Of a stretch of 64,000 bases of DNA, positions 36,367 through 47,330 are shown piece by piece. The translations under genes and the position numbers were made by a program. Source of the DNA: Diphasiastrum complanatum. Its lineage: Eukaryota > Streptophyta > Lycopodiopsida > Lycopodiales > Lycopodiaceae. The stretch lies in contig CM055102.1 of the NCBI GenBank assembly GCA_029204225.1, forward strand, positions 44,648,484-44,712,483, written 5' to 3'. Within the stretch, counting starts at the first letter, position 1. Every line of letters starts with the position of its first letter. Below the pieces are notes generated by a model. That model was not told where the DNA came from, did not search any database, and saw only the letters and a program-made list of their open reading frames with translations.

Positions 36367-36411
36367 TCCGGTTATCTTTTCGGCAGTTGGGTCTTTTTTT
36401 GTGTCGGGGAG

Positions 36412-36829
36412 AGTTATGGACTCGGCTCATTACATTCGCCGCGTCCATTTACATTTACAGTTACTTTACTTTATGCATAAGCAGGCCTTGGGCCCTTTTT
36501 TATTCATTAGTGACATTCAGACTATATGGTTGGCCTTTGGCCTTATTATTCATTATTAGGCCATTTGGACATATTACTGGAGAGTGGGGGCCTTCTTGGA
36601 GGGCGCACTATTATCCCTCCCAGTTGGGCCCTAGCCACTGGAAGCTTCCTTTTAGGGCTTCCTCTTGGCTATAAGTAGGGAAACTGTGTCATTTGTCATT
36701 CAGCTGATGATATTGATCTCTCTCTTTAGCCTCCTTAATCTCTCTCTTTCCTGCTTTCAAGGGTTAAGTCTTGCTTATGTGATGCTTTCATAGCTTAGCT
36801 CTAGATCAGCTGTGGCTCTATTCGTAACT
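36412..36829 (+). repeat. G1 3' LTR
   Basis: 418 bp, preceded by a short gtcggggag purine tract and followed by TSD tcacc. Confidence 0.93.
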
Positions 36830-36834
36830 TCACC

Positions 36835-37698
36835 CTCCTAATGAACCTCTCTTATTCACGTGATTTATTTGATTAGTCTTATTTGATCAAGCTCTAAGAC
36901 CCAGTATAGCCATGGATGATGGCATACATTCTTCATAAATTTTGAAATGGTCTAGACTCGCATATGCATATTGCCAAATCAAAACCTTTACTAATCTTAG
37001 CTACCGAGATATTCACAATGGAACCATTCCTTGTATTCATTGTAATGGAATCAAATCACTAAACAATGTCCTAGGCATATTATAAGTGTACATGAATTTC
37101 CTTTAAAAGCTAGTACGAGACCTTATCAACATTGTGCCACAGAAGAATAATCTTCCATTAGGGAATAGTTGTCTTTAAAACAAGATCATCTTCAATTAGG
37201 GAATAGTTGTCTTTAAAACAAGATCTTCAAAATAGTGCCACAGAAGAATTATCTTCAATTAGGAAATAGTTGTCTTTAAAACATGATCTATCATTTGATG
37301 GCTACATTCATCACCTCAATGTTTAGAGTTCAATTCCACTAAAGTGCACAAGTACATCCAAGGTTTAGAAAATAATAAAACAATTGAGGAGCTCTCTCTC
37401 AAATATCTAGAACCATGACTGGTAAATTTTCAATCTATATGTAAGCCATTTCTAAGATATGTCACTATATACTCTTCTTATGCTTGGCATAACCACTTGT
37501 TATATACCCAGCATAACCACTCAGTATATGATGGCTATGACAAAACAGAAAATAACCTTTCGTCACATACAAGTCTTCCACCTTTTGGTCGCAAGATCTT
37601 GGATCTATTACCATGTACTGTTATTTCTTCATAAATAGAACCATAACAAGAAGCCTAAGAACAAATTTATGGAGGACATTGAATCTAAAAGCACTCAC
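36835..37698 (-). other. Intron 5 sequence next to exon 5
   Basis: No transposon recognised. Contains three imperfect copies of attagggaatagttgtcttt within 37150-37290. Confidence 0.5.
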
Positions 37699-37769
37699 CC
37701 GTGTTCTGCCAAATATTTGTCTAGATTCTCAAGGATGCAACCAGCTTCACACACCAAAACCCCGCTCAC
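37699..37769 (-). CDS. D2HGDH: D2HGDH exon 5
   Basis: The exon is 71 nt (23 codons plus 2 nt), with acceptor ccttttag and donor CACGG|gtgagt. It encodes VSGVLVCEAGCILENLDKYL then AEH. The V.CEAGC.LE.L pattern is the conserved beta strand and helix of the FAD-binding-4 domain. The last two bases (GG) pair with the first base of exon 6 to give GGA, although exon 6 lies 24.8 kb away. Confidence 0.94.
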
Positions 37770-38028
37770 CTAAAAGGCATAGAGTCTATTCAGCTTTTTA
37801 ATCCTAGAATGAGAATCATAACCTCACATCAAATAAAGTAACCTTTTATATCAAAATCTCCAAAAGAAAATAACCAGAATGAATCAACTCTCAATATTTC
37901 TCTCTCAAATCCTAGTAGTCTATAATAGACATCTCTTAAAATCTACGTGTCATAAATCATGCAAGACCATCACATATCTAAGGAGTGACTTGCGAATATA
38001 CTAAGAAGAATCCCAAATAAGAGGTTAC

Positions 38029-38076
38029 CTCATCAAAAGAGAGAATTTTATTCATGGCCCCAAGGTTGACTATGAC
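38029..38076 (-). CDS. D2HGDH: D2HGDH exon 4
   Basis: A 16-codon micro-exon, phase 0 at both ends, encoding VIVNLGAMNKILSFDE. It is flanked by acceptor ctgcag and donor GAG|gtaacc. The sequence continues the FAD-binding-4 fold (V.V.L..MNKI...D), as in plant D2HGDH. It is too short for an ORF search and was found by reading the strand between exons 3 and 5. Confidence 0.93.
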
Positions 38077-38501
38077 CTGCAGAAAGGATAACGATTAGCA
38101 AATCAACCACAAATCTAGATCATTATACATTTGATCTCTACCAAATGACTTTATGGTGATGTGGACATGAGTCACTGAGGCCCAAGGTATCATAGAACAA
38201 CAACATATACCCTAAATACATGTCCATAACTCATCATGCAAAACTTAGGTGTCATCTAACATCAATGTAGCTACAATTAACAAAAAATCAAAGAACAATA
38301 TTACATCAATCACTTTAATACAACTTGGGAAACAAATCCGAGCTAGGGAAAAACTATGAGCATACTGGCTACAAATGATCATGCAAAACTATTTGATTAT
38401 ATGTTTGTAATATAATACATCTTGTGAGTTTCATTCACTGTATAGCAACTTAACATGAAACACAGCTAAGTTGAAAGGCAAAAAGCTAAATGAACCTTCA
38501 C

Positions 38502-38603
38502 CTCATCAAAGACAGGCACACTACCACCAACTAAGCTAGTGTTACCACCTTGGGGAACCACAGCAATACCCCGAGAATTACAATACTGTAAGATTGAAGC
38601 TAC
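38502..38603 (-). CDS. D2HGDH: D2HGDH exon 3 (FAD pyrophosphate loop)
   Basis: Exactly 34 codons, phase 0 at both ends, with acceptor actactttgcag and donor GATGAG|gtgaag. It encodes [15 protein letters not shown] followed by [17 protein letters not shown]. The GGNT.LVGGS.P motif is the FAD-diphosphate loop of the vanillyl-alcohol-oxidase/PCMH fold. Most homologues have Gly where this copy has Ser (GGNTS rather than GGNTG), a small change. The donor tolerates read-through into lysine codons, but the next exon fits the family precisely. Confidence 0.95.
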
Positions 38604-39843
38604 CTGCAAAGTAGTAATTACATGCTTAGGCATAGTTAAAAAAGTAATCATTGTTAAACCAGAAATAGAATTTCTATATTTTTCAGGTAAAAATCAACAA
38701 AACTGAAGCTCCCAAGTTGTATGATGAATGCCGACCTCTTAGCTTCAATAAGTCCTTACAAAAGCAACTTCATGACTTTAAGCTTATTAACGCAACTCAA
38801 ATGCAATAAAATCAAGATTCATAAGAGCCTCTATTAACAAGCACTGGAATATCTTTAGGCCTGTCTTTCTAAACAAAGATCTCTTACTCAGTTTCAACCC
38901 ATCTACGCACACCTCACTAGGAATTACTATGACCATCTTCCAAACTGCAACTTATGCGAGTAAAAAAATTCAAGACATCATACCAAGCACATCAATTAAC
39001 CACAATATAGTGTAATTTATACACTTCCAATTCCCTGGAACTTTCAACACAAAAAGTCCAAAAAGGAACAAAATATAGAAGCCCTTTTGTATCACTAACC
39101 ACACACTGCAGTAGCATTCAGGTGTCACCAACTATGATTCTCGAAAAATTTGTTTGTTGTCATCCGCATACTACATCCATATCCTACATGTTAACGGTCA
39201 TGGCATTCAACAAATGTCGTCTATCAAGTAGAAAACCTTGAATATCAAATTCTAGTATTTAAGACTAAGAACTTCAAATGACTAAGATGTCTTGTAATTC
39301 ATACTCATATGGCTCTTATTTGCTCTAGCTTGTATATTAACGTATAAAATGAATACATATGATCTATGAAGCAAGTCAAAGCAAAAATCACAAGCTATAC
39401 ATTGCAAACTTTCCGAACACGAGGTCTCCAAACGTAACTTACTAAGCATTCTGGAGAGAGCTTTCACATTACGTATTTGGGAGATAGGATGTGGGGCATT
39501 CTGCTATTATATCACCTTCTTCACCTATTTTCTACAAAATTGGTGCATACTTTTATCTCTTTTGATGTATTTGGCTTCCAAATTTTTGGTCACTGAAAAT
39601 AATCACACATACAGTTTATATTGCTTGGTTGGTCGTAGTGATGTTGCATGGTTCTCTATGATTGTGCTAATAAATAAACCAATATATGCTAGCTACAATA
39701 AATATTTGTTAACTACTCTAAGAAAATGATAATATGATCTACATGCTTGGGTTGTGTTAATCTTAAGTATCCTTAAGATATTGAAAATTTAAATTTCATC
39801 ATTACTTTTTTAAAGTTGATGTTTGCCATATTTTCAATCGTAC
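38604..39843 (-). other. D2HGDH intron 2, 1,240 bp
   Basis: GT-AG ends (gtacga ... ttgcag). AT-rich, no transposon recognised. Introns 3 (38077-38501) and 4 (37770-38028) are also free of recognisable insertions. Confidence 0.85.
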
Positions 39844-40154
39844 CTGTTTGGTTGTCCGAGGCCGTAGAAGGACTTGACTCGCACCTTTGAACTTGCCAAG
39901 CCAATCTACGTTAGCAGCTTCTAGCTCGTCTTTGTCATTTATTACAGCTCTTTCCCCCACAACTTTTTGGAAATAATGAATATCACATTCCTCTAGTATT
40001 GCAAAGCGTTCGTCTCTAAGAATTGTTGAACCCATTGTAGAACTCCCAAAATTCCTCATTTGGAACCCTGACCTTCTACTTGTGTTGCCTATATCAATGT
40101 CTTTGAAAACTTGATTCGAATGTTTGTATGTCAAATTCGAGTGTTGTAGATGAT
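39844..40154 (-). CDS. D2HGDH: D2HGDH exon 2
   Basis: The exon is 311 nt, with acceptor ttgttcttctcag and donor AAACAG|gtacga. It encodes residues 48-151. The second half carries family hallmarks: a segment like DIHYFQKVVGER, then ANVDWLGKFKG, then LLRPRTTKQ, matching the D-W-K-Y-K-G...LLLP.(T/N)T stretch that opens the FAD-binding-4 domain of plant D2HGDH. The first half (HSNLTYKHSNQVFKDI) is the variable region after the presequence. It ends on a codon boundary, and exon 3 starts with a full codon. Confidence 0.92.
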
Positions 40155-41179
40155 CTGAGAAGAACAATAGTCATTAGCAAGCTTAAATACCAAAAACTAA
40201 AATTAATGCTTATAGTTTCTCACCACCGATAAAGAAACAAGCAACAATAAATTCATATGTGTATCACATATTCATATCCATCCAATAGTATATATTTCCT
40301 AGATTAGGGCATCACACGAAGAAGTGATGCATCATCTTAGTGAGATATTGATGTTGCAAGAAAAAGAGTGAGACAATATTTGTTGAGAGTATATTCTTTC
40401 ATGCTATAAATGACAAGTCTTTATGAGCACAATCATCTGACCCCTAAGCAAGATAAATAACTCCTCTTAGTAAAAGGGTGCCATGGACATCACCCTTTCC
40501 TATTGTAAGTCCTTGATTGAGATCAAAGCTCAAAGGTTGAAAGCACAGGGAAATTGATACAAGATGTTTCTCTACAATTCTCTACTGAGATTAACTTCCA
40601 AGGTACAATAGCTTAGATATTGACATAACAATGGACTCTCATTACAATTTACATTATGCATAAACTTAATATTTATCCTTCTAGTATGGTCACATTGTCT
40701 CACGTGTCAAAGGAATTCTACAAATAAAGCTACATGAGAAAAACAAAATGAGTTTGTTGTTGGTGCAATTGGCAAGTTCTACAGAGCCATTCATTATAAA
40801 AAAGTCCAGCTCTAGAACGTCTTATCTTTAAATGAGAAATTACATTTACTCACCCAATAACAACCCATTTACTATGGAGGAAAGCACCATATCATGTGAT
40901 CACGACAACTTGCAAGAGCTAAAATTTTCTCCGAATTTGACCTCAAATTAGGATACTAGCAAACATTCAAAAAGGGGAAACACATTCCAAAAAAAGGTTG
41001 TCCAACTAAGTAGGTACCTTTCGACCACACATTATGTCTTTGGGACTCACAAACTTGCAACAATCATGACTATTATGAACATTGCCTTTTAGGAGCATTT
41101 GGATACCATGGCTATCACTCTTGGATTACTTATTCACAACTATGACAAAAGACGAGCAACTTCTAGAAAAGTATTTAAG

Positions 41180-42950
41180 CGTCTTACAAAACATGGATTA
41201 TTTGCTATAAGCTTCTACAAGGACTAATTGGGATACTTAGAATACTTAAGACATGCAATGTCAATTGAGAATATTACGGTTCATCCAAAGAAAGTTAAAT
41301 ATTTCCAAGAATTGCCCGGCCTTAATTTCATTATGGGCATAAAAGCTTTCATGTGTTCTGCTAGTTTCTATCATATTCATTAGTGGGTTTTCCAAAACAG
41401 CGAGCTTACTAGAATTGATTGATACGAGATATTCCAATTAAATGGAATCTCGAGGCTAAAAAACACTTTCAAATATTCAAGTTGGCACTAACTTTTGCTT
41501 TGGTGCTCAAATTTGCCAAATTAGGAAAGCGATTTCCAATAACCAAAAATGCTTGCTAGGCTGCCATTGCGCAGATTTGTTACAAATGCAGGCCCATTGT
41601 TTGAGAATCTAGAAAGCCTAATTGTTGTGAAAAAACTACGCAACCAATGATTTGGTATTGCTTGGTTTATGCCTTGAAAGTTTCGAGGCACTACCTGCTT
41701 GGTTGTTTTAACTTCAAAACTGACGATCATAGCCAACAATGATTGTTTACTCAACCTTGATGCTTATCAAGGTAGAGGGTCAGAAATCTCACAAGAATAT
41801 GAGATGCAAATCATGTATAGCAAATACCTTCAGCTGTAGGATTTATTAGGCTACCACTTTCAAAATTCGAAATCCTTGGATGAGTTTGATAACGGATTCA
41901 CTACCTTCTAGAATGTTTGTTGGCTCCATTTTTATCTCCTCTGGAGGCATTCCAATCAAAATATTCAAGTTCAAAACATGAGACTTATAACCATAAGAAT
42001 GGGCTTCTATTAAGGAATGCACATGTATTGGCAACACAATCAACCTGAAAAAAGTAATATTTTAAGATTTACTTGGAATGCCTATGTTGGGAATCCATGT
42101 TTTTTAAAAATATACGCAAATGTTAATCGAAACGGATTTCTTCCTGCGAGGCTCGAAGGATATGTTGAGGAATACGTAAACTGACATTTGAAATGTTGAA
42201 GGCTAAAAGCCAAAAATGTTAAAAAGAACTTGGTTTGGCACCCTTTAGATATTCCTATAAAGAAGTGGCAAATTATTAGCATACACTTTGTAAAAGGATT
42301 GCCAAAGACGAGAATAGTCAACAATTCGATCTTTATAGTAGTGGACATACTGTTCATTTTGGTAAAGACCATAAATACTATCAAACGTCTTTATGAAGAA
42401 GGCTTTTCACTTGCATGGAATGCAAAACAAAAAGACTGTGTTGACTAGGGATGGAAAGTCAACATCCAATTTTTGACAAGCTTTATTCAAAATCAAGACC
42501 AAATTTATACATGAGTAAAAGCCGCCCTCTAAAAACTGGCAGGCAAACTCAAAGGGTTGACCAAGTCCTAGAAGACATTCTAAGAATTTATTGCATCAAA
42601 GAACTGCTTTTATGAGAAGGATATCTACCCTCACTACGTTCTTCCTACAATACTTCCTACCAAACTTCCAAAGCATTGTATGGAAATTCATGCATGTTTG
42701 CTCTTATATGGTCCAAACCTAAATTCCAAGTAGTGATGTCCAAACTTTAAACAATGCAAGAAGGCTGGAGCAAGTGCATTTGATCAAGGAGCCTTTTTGG
42801 GTGCTCAAATTAAGCATAAGAGTTATGCTGACAAAGAAAAAGTTACTGGGATTTAGAAGTAGGAGACCTACAATTATTTACAAGGGCCACTAGAGCTTGC
42901 ACAATTGGGAAAACCATTGCAGAGGAGATGAGACTGTAGAGGTAATGAAT
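41180..42950 (+). pseudogene. Decayed Gypsy pol fossil in intron 1
   Basis: Plus-strand scraps: ENITVHPKKVKYFQELPG (RT thumb, like G..VDP.KV..I..WP), WNLEAKKHFQIFKLALTF then ALVLKFA (RNase H start), and HPLDIPIKKWQIISIHFVKG then LPKTRIVNNSIFIVVD (42230 on; integrase PL..P...W..ISMDF..GLP). Stops everywhere and no LTRs seen, so it is much older than the chromovirus beside it. Confidence 0.7.
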
Positions 42951-42968
42951 AGGATTTGCAGTTATAAT

Positions 42969-43430
42969 TGTTACGACTCAGTCTAGTTCTGACATGACCT
43001 CGGCATGACCGGTCACTCAGAGGGCCTGAGGCCAAGTTGGCAAGGGTCAGTGACCGGGGAGGGCATCACTTCCAAGTGGGAACCGATGTATCACGAAATC
43101 CCGTGATCCAGTGAGACCGTCTGACAAGCTGTCAGAATTGCGGTCGCGTAACCGTCGGGGCCCTAGCTGTTAGTGCTAGCCGGCAAGCAGTCGGGGTGAC
43201 CAGTTGGTGTCATCGGTAATGACAGGGCATGGGGGTGGTCACTCACTATTCACAGGTCGCATGCAGTGTGTATGCCAGGTGGCCTGATCAACCACTGGAG
43301 GGGTACCTTGTGTATGTTGACAGGAATAGCAGGTAGTGGACTCAAGAGGGGGGGTACCTATGGTTGGGAGGATCATTCCACACATCGGCCTTCAGGAGTT
43401 GAGCAGCTTAGAGGGTTTTGGTTGTTCACA
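42969..43430 (+). repeat. G3 5' LTR
   Basis: 462 bp, GC-richer than the surrounding intron. Matches 48827-49300 apart from scattered substitutions and a 12-bp indel (atcctgtgagtc present only in the 3' copy, near 49100). Confidence 0.92.
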
Positions 43431-43432
43431 AT

Positions 43433-43445
43433 TGGTATCAAAGCC
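43433..43445 (+). other. Primer binding site of G3
   Basis: tggtatcaaagcc, a variant tRNA-iMet-type site (A for G at position 9 of the usual form). Confidence 0.8.
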
Positions 43446-44193
43446 TTTTCTAGCTCGTTCTAGAGAGAGAACAGCCCGTTCTAGAGAGAGAAAGTGAGAA
43501 AAAGCTTGGTTTTTTCACCATAAATTGGTCTATACTGCTCAGATTCGAGGGAGATCTGTTTCAAATCATTTCTAGTGGGCAGTCACTGTAGATCAGCAGG
43601 GATTCACGCTACAAAAGTTTCGAAGTTTTTGGAAGGCTAGCGCATTTTTTCTGAAGGTTTTTCGCTCATAACTCTCTGGAACCTTCTCAGATCCTGATCA
43701 GATTTTGGGAGCATGTTTCTAGCATCCATAGCGATCCTATAGAGCCATCATACGCCGGTTTTGGAGCAGATTTGCCTCTGTTTCACCAAAAAGTCGGTTT
43801 TCAAGCAAAAAACAGGTCAGAATTTTGGATTGGGCATAACTTCTCCGACTTTCCTCCGGTTTTTGCTGTTAAGGGTGCAGATTGGGCCTAGTAGGAGGGC
43901 GACCTACTGCCAATTGACGGTTTGTGAAAAGCTTTTTCCGTTTGGAAGAAATTCGACGTCAAACAGCCCGCTTTTTTCCTGATTTTTTGACTTTTCAAGC
44001 CGATTTGGTGTCCAAAAAAGTTTTTTACCGCCTTTTGTACCAGCATAGGACGCAAGGGAAGTGCTACCTGTCCTTGGCTTTGTGTTTTTTCCCAGAGTTT
44101 TGTTACCTTCCAGTTGCTTTTCCTCTTTCAGTTCTAAATTGTGAATAAGTTGAAAATTTCCACATTTCACATTTCCTGAGTAATTTCTATACC
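43446..44193 (+). other. G3 untranslated leader
   Basis: Non-coding leader between the PBS and the gag ATG. The only notable repeat is two copies of cgttctagagagagaa at 43455-43490. Confidence 0.7.
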
Positions 44194-45240
44194 ATGGCTA
44201 AAGACAAAGTTGACATCCCCTCAAGCCCAGTTGAAGCCATGGAAACTCCTTCACCTAGTCCTGGCAGCCGATTACCTAGTGCGCCTGTCACCGATCCTCC
44301 TCCCATACAAGAACGTATGGATGTGTTGGAGCGGTATATGACAGAGATGCGTACGATGATATCGTCGCCTGACGGGGGCTTTCCCTCGTCTTCTTCTCAG
44401 CCTCCGCCTTTGTATCCTTCCCAGCTGCCCACTCGTTATCCTTCTTCTGATACACAAATGATCATTGATTTTCCTCCTGATAAAGATATAAAGCCCATAA
44501 AATATCCTGATACAACTTCCCAGAGGACTACTGATGTTGTAGATCAGTGGTTGCACAAGTGGGAAGAGTATTTTGATTTGAAACGGGCACCCACCGATGA
44601 AGGTTGGCGTGTCCATAAGGCAGCTTACCATTTTACTGACTTTGCTGACAGGTGGTGACGCAAGTTGCTGAAATCACAGCAAGCCCCATTCACCTGGGTT
44701 GACTTCAAGCGCTGTTTTCGGGCACAGTTCATTCCTCCACATGAGCATGTGCGTGCGACGGATGCTTGGTTCCTCCATCGTCAGAGGCAGCACATGGTGC
44801 AGGAATATGCTGATCCGAGTGGCTGGTAGTCCACAAGTTCATATTTGGTCTTCGTGCAGAGTTGAGGCCTTCAGTTCTTAATGAAAGATGCAAAGCCTTG
44901 GAAGAGGCAGTTGCTACGGCCCTCAACTTTGAAGGCAATGTTCGCAACAAGGTTGAATCTGGAGTGGCAAGCGTGCCCCAGAAGATGGGTTCGCGGAAGT
45001 CCGGCCAAGCTGGTCAGAGGGATTTCTCGCAGAAGGATCCTATCCAGATGCAGCAGACTTTGAAGCGAAAATCGGCATCTCCTATGGCTCGTCGTGCTTA
45101 CGACAAGTCACCACTTACTCCTGAGCAAAAGGATAAGGCCAAGAAGGTTTGTGTTTCTTTTGCCTTGGCAAACATTTGTTCAAAGATTGTCCTTGACGCA
45201 CGGGCAAGAAGCTCCATGTTTTACAGCAGCGCCAAGAGGA
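44194..45240 (+). pseudogene. G3 gag
   Basis: Starts MAKDKVDIPSSPVEAMETPS. Residues 45-60 form a helix; the gag domain spans WLHKWEEYFDLKRAP, YHFTDFADRW and FKRCFRAQFIPPHEHV. A TGA sits after DRW (44656), and a frameshift occurs near 44825 before FGLRAELRPSVL. The zinc knuckle (CFFCLGKHLFKDC, about 45150-45195) is in yet another frame, with spacing C-X2-C-X3-H-X4-C. Confidence 0.8.
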
Positions 45241-45724
45241 GGACAAGGATGAATCTATCCTGGATGATCTGTTGGTCAGTGATGATGATGACACTAGACG
45301 TGTCATGACTATTTCGGTGCGGAAGCTTGTTCCAGAGGCACCAGTTTGTTTTCTTTCCAACAAGGCGCCAGAGGCCTATCAATTTCCAGATAGCGAACTG
45401 ATACGGATGAGAGGGAAGCTGGAAGGTCATGATGTGCTTGTCCTATTTGACACCGGCTCTTCCCATCATACTATCAACTCTCGTGTGGTGAAGAAGTTGC
45501 ACTTGGCTACTGTTCCTTCGGATTACCGGTATACAGTTGACATGCCAAATGGCAAGGGAACAGGGGTTTGGGATAGGAGAGTCTCTCAGGCATTGTTGTC
45601 CATTCAGACCTATGTTGAGAAGTTAGACTTTGAGATCACCAAATTAGCTAAGTTTGATATTGTGCTTGGTAAGCGGTGGCATGCGAGTAAGCAGCCCGCT
45701 ATAGACTTTAAGACTCGTGTATAG
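45241..45724 (+). pseudogene. G3 protease
   Basis: The frame 45272-45724 contains LVLFDTGSSHHTINSRVVKK with an intact DTG active site and FDIVLGKRWH. It ends in TAG after DFKTRV, but pol homology continues downstream in another frame, so the polyprotein is broken here. Confidence 0.8.
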
Positions 45725-45876
45725 AAGTTCGGACGTGAGGGTTTGTCTCATGTTCTGAAGGGGGAGCAACCTACTATTGAAGGTCCTCTTGTTGCCTTGA
45801 TGCAAATAAAGAAAATGGAGTTGCAGTATGTGTGGTTGTGTTATCTTGCAAATGTGAATGTTGATTCCAGTTTTAG

Positions 45877-46767
45877 TTGTTTGCAAATAAACCCACTGCA
45901 AATTCATCTAATTTAATAACTTTGGTTAATGCTAATTTGATACAACAGCAACGATGTGATCCAGCTAGTCAGCTAGAGCGATCCATCCGAGCTGAGTTTA
46001 AACATTTATTAACTGACCACATGCCAGAGGGATTGCCGCCTAGACGGAATGTGGAGCATCGTATTGAGCTCATTCCAGGGGCAAGTCCGGTATGTAGACC
46101 TCCTTACAGGATGAGTTTGAAAGAAGAGGAGGAAGTCCGAAAGATGTTGGAGGAATATCTCAAGCTAGGGTATATCCGTCCTAGTTTCTCACCTTTTGCC
46201 TCCCCTATTTTATTGGTTAAGAAAAAGATGGTACTTTTTGGATGTGCGTAGACTACAGGGGATTGAATAAAATCACTGTAAAGCACAGATATCCGATGCC
46301 AAGGATTGATGATCTACTGGATGCATTGCAAGGGGCAGTCATTTTCAGTAAGACAGATCTCAAGAGTGGCTACCATCAAATTTTGATTGGTTCGGAAGAT
46401 GTTCCGAAGACGGCATGAGTTCTTGGTTATGCCATTTGGGTTAACCAATGCACCGGCCATATTCATGATGCTCATGAATGATGTCCTACGTGATTTTATG
46501 GGCAAGTTTGTAGTCAATTTTATTGACGACATACTAGTTTATAGTAAGTCGATGGACAAACATGAAGTTCATCTCTGTACTGTGTTTGGCAGGTTACAAG
46601 AAGTGGTCTTGTATGCCAATGCTCATGAAACAGAGTTATGTAAGACTCGTGTCGAGTATTTGGGTCACGTAGTGACGGCAGAGGGTATTTTAGTTGACCC
46701 TGCCAAGGTGGCTGTGGTCAAGCAGTGGCCAAGACCGGCCGATATTCGTGAGTTGCAGTCTTTCTAG
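45877..46767 (+). pseudogene. G3 reverse transcriptase
   Basis: VEHRIELIPGASPVCRPPYR, then [20 protein letters not shown]; a 1-bp change near 46215 shifts the frame to [20 protein letters not shown] and [12 protein letters not shown]. From 46387 the frame reads [20 protein letters not shown] and [15 protein letters not shown] with the catalytic DD intact. It stops at 46765, in what should be SFLGF. Confidence 0.85.
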
Positions 46768-46779
46768 GTTTTTTTAAGT

Positions 46780-47330
46780 TCTACTGACGGTTCGTTAGGA
46801 ACTACTCCTGGTTAGCTGCTCCTTGACTGACCAGTTACGGGGGTTTAACACTATGGTTGTTTGGGATGCTGAAGCATAGCATAGTTTTGACCACTTGAAG
46901 GAGGCTGTGGCCACAGCTCCAGTGCTCAAGATTGTTGATCCCAACAAGCCCTTTGACCTAGAGACGGATGCAAGTGGCATTGTCGTAGGTGCAGTTCAAG
47001 AGGGTAGACCTGTTGCCTTTGTAGGAAATTGACGCCAGCACAGTAGAGATATCCCACGCACGACCAGGAACTGTATGCGATCATACATGCGCTCAAGGTG
47101 TGGCGACATTACCTGTATGGCGCCGAATTTTACGTGTATACTGACCATCATACTTTGAAGTATTTTTGCACTCAGCCAGATTTGAGAGGCCTCCAAGCTC
47201 GGTGGGCCGAGCTGATGTAGGAATTTCATTTGGAAATTCGCTTCCGAAGAGGGAAGGAAAATGTGGTCGTCGATGCACCATCTCGGATACTGCATCAAAT
47301 GAGCTTTACTATAGTTGACAGCGATCTCAT
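46780..47330 (+). pseudogene. G3 RNase H
   Basis: Frames alternate: [74 protein letters not shown]. All the RNase H landmarks are there, but at least two stops (46876, 47030) and one further TAG (47218) interrupt them. Confidence 0.8.

Larger units (their letters stand above)
30936..36829 (+). mobile_element. G1 Gypsy chromovirus-like retrotransposon, full length but defective
   Basis: 5.9 kb. LTRs of 419 and 418 bp have inverted termini AGTTA...TAACT, with target duplication TCACC at 30931-30935 and 36830-36834. The tRNA-iMet PBS abuts the LTR. By hand count the LTRs differ at about six bases and one 1-bp indel, so the insertion is fairly young. The interior has gag-protease in one frame, then pol with an RT-core deletion, one stop and at least two frame changes, and a chromodomain-like C-terminus. 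Confidence 0.93.

Noticed and set aside
37150-37290. Short repeats considered as a CRISPR-like array
   Set aside because: Three imperfect, irregularly spaced copies in plant intron sequence; ordinary small duplications.
37699-40154. D2HGDH exons as a processed pseudogene or captured gene fragment
   Set aside because: Introns with GT-AG ends are present between all exons, and phases are intact, so this is not a retrocopy; the small introns 2-4 look native.
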